9,629 nucleotides of DNA, taken from NCBI GenBank assembly GCA_900545285.1, contig UQYK01000061.1, positions 1 to 9,629 on the forward strand, in the 5' to 3' direction. Position 1 is the stretch's first letter, and every line of letters begins with the position of its first letter. Under the pieces are notes generated by a model, which was given only the letters and a program-made list of their open reading frames with translations, was not told where the DNA came from and ran no database searches. Positions 6,606 through 9,629 of this stretch are shown here, piece by piece. The translations under genes were made by a program, and so were the position numbers. Origin of the DNA: an uncultured Ruminococcus sp. (GTDB lineage: Bacteria; Bacillota; Clostridia; Oscillospirales; Ruminococcaceae).

Positions 6606-6653
6606 AAATAAAAAAGCGATGCCTGACATTTCAGCCTGTCAGGCATCGCTTTT
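6606..6653 (-). terminator. Strong hairpin with U-tract between promoter and DUF2798 start
   Basis: A perfect 17-bp stem (arms 6637-6653 and 6612-6628) with an 8-base loop is followed on the minus strand by a T-tract interrupted once by A, and directly after that by AGGAGG. It is the only convincing terminator downstream of the FAH-family gene, about 150 bases past its stop, and could end that transcript. Because a promoter sits between the two, it is also a 5'-proximal leader hairpin for the DUF2798 fragment. The + strand also has a short T-run (6650-6653). Confidence 0.85.
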
Positions 6654-6664
6654 ATTCGACCTAT

Positions 6665-6693
6665 ATTGTATCAGATTTCCGTAAAAAATGCAA
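6665..6693 (-). promoter_or_regulatory. Sigma-A promoter reading into the DUF2798-like fragment
   Basis: On the minus strand TTGCAT (6688-6693) and TACAAT (6665-6670) are 17 bp apart. Transcription would start around 6658, only about five bases before the 17-bp hairpin at 6653. Confidence 0.7.
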
Positions 6694-6803
6694 GGGGCAT
6701 TTTCGAAAAAATTTGGATGGGAATCCTGAGACTTTTTTGAAGCCCGTCTTTGTGAGAACAGGTGCGGCAAACTCTGCCGAAACGTGCCAGTAAAGCCAGG
6801 CAC

Positions 6804-7688
6804 TTAGTCTACCGGATTGATGATCTTTCCGATTCCCTCAATTTCGCATTCAACAACGTCACCATGCTTGAGATATTTCGGCGGAACAAATCCCATGCCT
6901 ACACCAGCCGGTGTTCCCATAGAAATGATCGTTCCGGCCGGAATTTTCATAGCGTGAGACAGTTCTTCAATCACATAGGGAATGTTGTGAATGTACAGCT
7001 CTGTGTTGCACTTTTGACGCAGTTCTCCGTTTACCTTACAGGTGAGATTCAGCTTTGGCGGAAACGGGAAGCTGTCTGCGGTCACAAGACATGGCCCCAT
7101 AGGTGCAAAACCGTCCAGGCTCTTTCCGCGGAACCACTGCTTGTGCCGCATCTGAATGCACCGTGCGCTGACATCGTTCATGATCGTGTAGCCGAACAGG
7201 TAGGAAGCAGCATCTTCTGCCTTTGCACCCAGAATATCCTTCCGGACAACAAATGCCATTTCTACTTCATAGTCCAGTTCGGAAACAATATCAAAGTGTC
7301 CTTGAATGCTGTCTCCCGGCGCAACTGCTTCATTGACATGCTTGGCAAAGTAGATGGGGAACTTGCGTTCGCCGCCGTATTCCTTTCCCATAACACCCAC
7401 GCTCTCTTTGGCGTGCTCGGAGAAATTGACACCCAGACAAATGATGTCATGTGCCGGTCTGGGGATCGGCGCCAGAACTTTTACCTGTTCCAGCGGAATG
7501 GCCTCTGCTGTTTTCTGCGGCAATTCTGCGGCGGCAGCATCGCGCTGCTCGTCCGTCATCCGAACTGCCAGATCTGTCATGTCTGCAAAATGCAGGTGCA
7601 GTGCTTCTGCCGGAACAACATGCTGTTCTTCCGGCGTCAGTACGCCGATGTGCTCGGTGTCTCCCTGTAAATATGTGATAAGCTTCAT
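6804..7688 (-). CDS. Fumarylacetoacetate hydrolase (FAH) family protein
   Basis: A 294-residue cytoplasmic enzyme of the FAH superfamily, whose members hydrolyse or isomerise acylpyruvates, fumarylpyruvate and 2-hydroxy-dienoates with a divalent metal. Residues 1-75 are the variable N-terminal domain; about 85-290 are the catalytic FAH fold. Visible family signatures are CLGVNFSEHAKES, SELDYEVEMAFVV, GYTIMNDVSAR, then FRGKSLDGFAPMGPCLVT, and MGTPAGVGMG. By comparison with the family, E141, E143 and D172 should bind the metal. I chose the ATG at 7688 because AAGGAG (7695-7700 on the minus strand) lies 6 bases upstream and MKLITY begins the fold. An in-frame ATG at 7760 would overlap the antiporter gene and add 24 non-family residues. 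It follows the antiporter gene by 49 bases on the same strand. The sequence does not fix the substrate; no catabolic partner genes are visible here. Confidence 0.9.
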   Translation of the reverse strand: MKLITYLQGDTEHIGVLTPEEQHVVPAEALHLHFADMTDLAVRMTDEQRDAAAAELPQKTAEAIPLEQVKVLAPIPRPAHDIICLGVNFSEHAKESVGVMGKEYGGERKFPIYFAKHVNEAVAPGDSIQGHFDIVSELDYEVEMAFVVRKDILGAKAEDAASYLFGYTIMNDVSARCIQMRHKQWFRGKSLDGFAPMGPCLVTADSFPFPPKLNLTCKVNGELRQKCNTELYIHNIPYVIEELSHAMKIPAGTIISMGTPAGVGMGFVPPKYLKHGDVVECEIEGIGKIINPVD

Positions 7689-7737
7689 GGATTTCTCCTT
7701 TTCTTCGGTAAAACTGCTTGTGTACGAAACAGGCGCT

Positions 7738-8205
7738 TTAGGATTCTTCCAGCTGTGCATTTACGCCGCTGGTTTCCAGGGCGTTTTTGGAATCCGAATT
7801 ACCGGAAGCATGCTTTTTCTTCGGGAATACAAACTTCAGCAGAATCGGTGTGACAATCGTTGTAAATACCACCATGATAACCAGCGGTGTCATAAACTTT
7901 TCGCTCATCAGTCCCACAGAAGCGCCCTTGTTGGCAACGATCAATGCAACCTCACCACGGGAGATCATGCCGATACCGATTTGCAGGCTTTCTTTATTGG
8001 TATAGCGCATGATTTTCGCACCCAGTCCGCAGCCAATTACCTTTGTGACAACAGCAAGAAGCATCAGCAGCAGCATAAAGATGATCAGCTTTCCGGTCAG
8101 GCCGTCCAGCGTCATAGCCAGTCCGATGTTGGCAAAGAAGATCGGAGAGAGCAGCATGTAGGAAAGGGGTGCATGTGGATCATATCGTGATTGGTGATCA
8201 GGCAA
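7738..8205 (-). CDS. Kef/CPA2-type cation:proton antiporter, C-terminal fragment
   Basis: This frame carries the last ~140 residues of an integral membrane Na+ or K+/H+ antiporter of the CPA2 (Kef-like) group. Recognisable parts are LSYMLLSPIFFANIGLAM, a hydrophobic helix (LIIFMLLLMLLAVVTKVIGC), the family's polar GIGMISRGEVALIVA segment, a final helix (TPLVIMVVFTTIVTPILL), and a lysine-rich, polar cytoplasmic tail. Full-length relatives are about 380-420 residues, so the N-terminal half, including the ion-binding helices of the first repeat, is absent. Family sequence starts at about 8166; the residues before it are the antisense of the NERD-like gene. The only codon opening the frame is a TTG at 8205 with no ribosome binding site, and the first ATG is at 8157. 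It cannot be a working transporter as it stands. The FAH-family gene follows 49 bases downstream and was probably in the same operon. Confidence 0.75.
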   Translation of the reverse strand: MPDHQSRYDPHAPLSYMLLSPIFFANIGLAMTLDGLTGKLIIFMLLLMLLAVVTKVIGCGLGAKIMRYTNKESLQIGIGMISRGEVALIVANKGASVGLMSEKFMTPLVIMVVFTTIVTPILLKFVFPKKKHASGNSDSKNALETSGVNAQLEES

Positions 8206-8669
8206 TCTATGTGATCAAGACAGTGAAGTTTCCGGAGCATGTCGAATTATACGGAAGCTCAGACGCAAAAAACTGGTATTATGCAGAAAACACAGATAAA
8301 CAGGAAACGCATAAGCACAAAGTGGACAATCCGGATAAGAGAAACCAGAGTTATTGTGAGTATATACAGATGTTGGCGGGAGAAGCTATCAGACGGGATG
8401 TGCCGGCGATTGCAATTGTCAATATTATTGGACTTACAGATGAGCAGATCCATTTGGATATAGAATCAGGGCATGAGGTTGTGACAATGGATAAACTGGC
8501 AGACAGGATCCGGTATTATGAGAGTACAATTGACAGTGATCGTGTGGCGTATGAACATAGCGATGATCTGATAAGAAAATTCAAGGAAGAAGAGGTGTAT
8601 GATAATATCATTCCGCAGATACGGGATGTGGAGTTGAAATACAGAATTTATTTAAAACTATCGGAATAG
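8169..8669 (+). CDS. NERD-like (nuclease-related domain) protein, N-terminally truncated
   Basis: A 166-residue remnant resembling the NERD domain, a PD-(D/E)xK-like fold. Residues 2-9 (HVDHIVIG) match the family's 'E+DHI+I' strand, residues 13-21 (IYVIKTVKF) its 'G+FVIE.K' strand, 28-38 its 'G....W' turn, and N54-P55 to N59-Q60 its 'NP..QN' motif. Residues about 75-88 (VPAIAIVNIIGL) are the next core strand. The usual E-x-K pair reads K17-T-V here, so the active site looks lost or diverged. The C-terminal third (100-166) is charged and helical. The family's first helix and strand are missing: the frame opens with GTG at 8169, right at the junction with the antiporter fragment, and has no sensible ribosome binding site. 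Arginine codons are mostly AGA/AGG, unlike the CGG-rich genes to the left. NERD assignment is by motif pattern only. Confidence 0.6.
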   Translation: MHVDHIVIGDQAIYVIKTVKFPEHVELYGSSDAKNWYYAENTDKQETHKHKVDNPDKRNQSYCEYIQMLAGEAIRRDVPAIAIVNIIGLTDEQIHLDIESGHEVVTMDKLADRIRYYESTIDSDRVAYEHSDDLIRKFKEEEVYDNIIPQIRDVELKYRIYLKLSE

Positions 8670-8719
8670 ATTCCAGTAAGATTTTAAGCAAATCTTAAGA
8701 TGAAATCATTGTTTACAGG

Positions 8720-8748
8720 TTTACAAGTTTCCTTTTATTTGATAAAAT
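8720..8748 (+). promoter_or_regulatory. Probable sigma-A promoter for the YidC-like gene
   Basis: TTTACA (8720-8725) and TAAAAT (8743-8748) are 17 bp apart, about 70 bases before the start codon. A second TTTACA at 8712-8717 makes an 8-bp tandem near-repeat (GTTTACAG, GTTTACAA) over the -35 region. The rest of 8670-8818 holds a 7-bp hairpin (8678-8696) without a U-tract and nothing else I can name. Confidence 0.65.
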
Positions 8749-8818
8749 TCTATTTTGGTATGTAAGAATAAAATAGGTGTCTTAATATTTTGAGATGCGG
8801 TCACTTTAGGAGGAAATG

Positions 8819-9629
8819 ATGAGTTTTATTAACACGGTGTTTGGTATTCCACTTGGATACGTCATGTGGGGATGCTATCAGTTGGTGAAAAACTATGGTT
8901 TATCAATCATTCTGTTTACATTGGTCAGCAAAATCGTCATGCTGCCGGTATCTATTATGGTACAGAAAAACAGTATTCGAATGATACAGATCCAGCCACA
9001 GATAAATGAGATTAAATATAAGCATGCAGGTGATAAAGATCGCATTGCGGATGAACAGATGGAGTTGTTCAAGAAGGCACACTATAGTCCAATGCTTGGT
9101 ATGGTGCCAATGTTATTACAGATTCCATTGGTTCTTGGCCTGATTAATGTCATTTATAATCCAATGCAGCATTTGATGCATATCAAGACATCTGTCTGTG
9201 ATCAGATCGTGGCAGCTACCTGTTCTCTGATGGGGGTAGATCAATTGGGGAGCGGCGCACAGCTTCAGGCAATGGCAGCATTGCAGAATCCGGATAACTT
9301 AAGCTTTTTCCAGAGTGCATTGACAGGGACAGGCATTGATATTGAGGCGATCGCAGCACAGGCAGCTACGATTAACACACATTTTCTTGGTCTGGATCTG
9401 TCTGTAGTGCCACACATTACTGTATTGGCATGGATCCTTCTTATTCCACTGTTCAGCTGTCTTTCTACTGTTTTACTTTGTGCATGCCAGAATCAGGCGA
9501 ACGTGTTGCAGAAAGAGCAGGGTGCTTTGGGACAATGGGGAGTAACAATTTTTACAGTTGCATTCTCAACATATTTTACATTCCTGGTTCCGGGTGGAGT
9601 TGGTTTGTATTGGATTTTCAGTAACTTGT
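8819..9629 (+). CDS. YidC/Oxa1-family membrane protein insertase, 3' end outside the window
   Basis: The frame is open for 270 codons to the window edge, so the C-terminus is missing. YidC/Oxa1 proteins insert and fold membrane proteins, with or without SecYEG. Residues 1-50 hold the first conserved membrane segment, with K38 (SKIVMLP) where many homologues have the groove arginine; the positive charge is kept. Residues about 50-90 are the charged cytoplasmic hairpin (QIQPQINEIKYKHAGDKDR). A membrane segment at about 92-115 contains MLGMVPMLLQIP, equivalent to the family's 'NP..GCLP+L+Q+P'. A long extracytoplasmic loop (about 118-195) follows, then two hydrophobic segments from about 200 and 245. 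There is no lipoprotein signal peptide, as in many Clostridia YidC proteins. The start at 8819 is 5 bases after AGGAGG (8808-8813); the adjacent ATG at 8816 is too close. It could be the housekeeping copy or a paralogue. Confidence 0.88.
   Translation, partial: MSFINTVFGIPLGYVMWGCYQLVKNYGLSIILFTLVSKIVMLPVSIMVQKNSIRMIQIQPQINEIKYKHAGDKDRIADEQMELFKKAHYSPMLGMVPMLLQIPLVLGLINVIYNPMQHLMHIKTSVCDQIVAATCSLMGVDQLGSGAQLQAMAALQNPDNLSFFQSALTGTGIDIEAIAAQAATINTHFLGLDLSVVPHITVLAWILLIPLFSCLSTVLLCACQNQANVLQKEQGALGQWGVTIFTVAFSTYFTFLVPGGVGLYWIFSNL

Noticed and set aside
6762..7670. 302-codon plus-strand ORF opposite the FAH gene
   Set aside because: Its complement is a clear FAH-family enzyme with metal ligands and a ribosome binding site; the plus-strand reading is cysteine- and histidine-rich nonsense.
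8678..8696. 7-bp AT-rich hairpin after the NERD-like gene as a terminator
   Set aside because: The stem is weak and no T-tract follows.
1..9629. CRISPR array, transposon ends, defence or toxin-antitoxin system
   Set aside because: I found no regularly spaced repeats, no transposase or integrase, no flanking target duplications, and no recognisable defence or toxin gene set. The AbrB-like gene has no toxin partner beside it.

Overview
The window looks like Clostridia (Bacillota) DNA. The left part carries a DnaD-type and a DnaC/DnaI-type helicase-loading gene side by side, strong AGGAGG ribosome binding sites, textbook sigma-A promoters (TTGACA, 17 bp, TATAAT-like) in front of several genes, and an AbrB-like regulator. 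Everything up to about 8165 has moderate GC and CGG-rich arginine codons, and I read it as one genome, perhaps an Oscillospiraceae/Ruminococcaceae-type gut anaerobe. From about 8170 to the end the DNA is visibly more AT-rich, uses AGA/ATA/TTA codons more freely, and resembles Lachnospiraceae. The taxonomic placement is inference from recalled family resemblance.

Layout: (1) 75-320, a small AbrB-family regulator with a Cys-pair tail. (2) 590-910, two convergent tRNA genes, tRNA-Arg(ACG) on + and tRNA-Leu(CAA) on -, each with its own promoter and terminator. (3) 988-3132, a replication pair: DnaD-domain protein and DnaC-like AAA+ helicase loader. (4) 3247-4029, a zinc-ribbon/low-complexity/membrane protein with its own promoter and terminator. 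(5) 4242-6479, a cytoplasmic glycoside hydrolase family 2 enzyme whose 3' end is damaged: the native C-terminus is readable in the +1 frame and stops at 6414, just before a strong terminator. (6) 6485-6693, on -, a promoter, a terminator-like leader hairpin, an ideal ribosome binding site and only the first ~30 codons of a DUF2798-like membrane protein. (7) 6804-8166, on -, a Kef/CPA2-type antiporter lacking its N-terminal half, followed by an intact fumarylacetoacetate hydrolase family gene. (8) 8169-8669, on +, a NERD-like protein lacking its N-terminus. (9) 8819-end, a YidC/Oxa1-family insertase running off the window.

The main observation is a set of breaks. The GH2 gene has lost an internal block and its frame near 6250. 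The DUF2798 gene stops matching its family near 6485-6502. The antiporter (-) and NERD gene (+) meet head to head near 8166-8172, each without its 5' part, exactly where base composition and codon use change. A genomic rearrangement or a chimeric assembly explains this better than a new system. I see no CRISPR array, no transposase and no convincing novel defence or biosynthetic system. The most solid functional units are the helicase-loading pair, the two tRNAs and the FAH-family enzyme.
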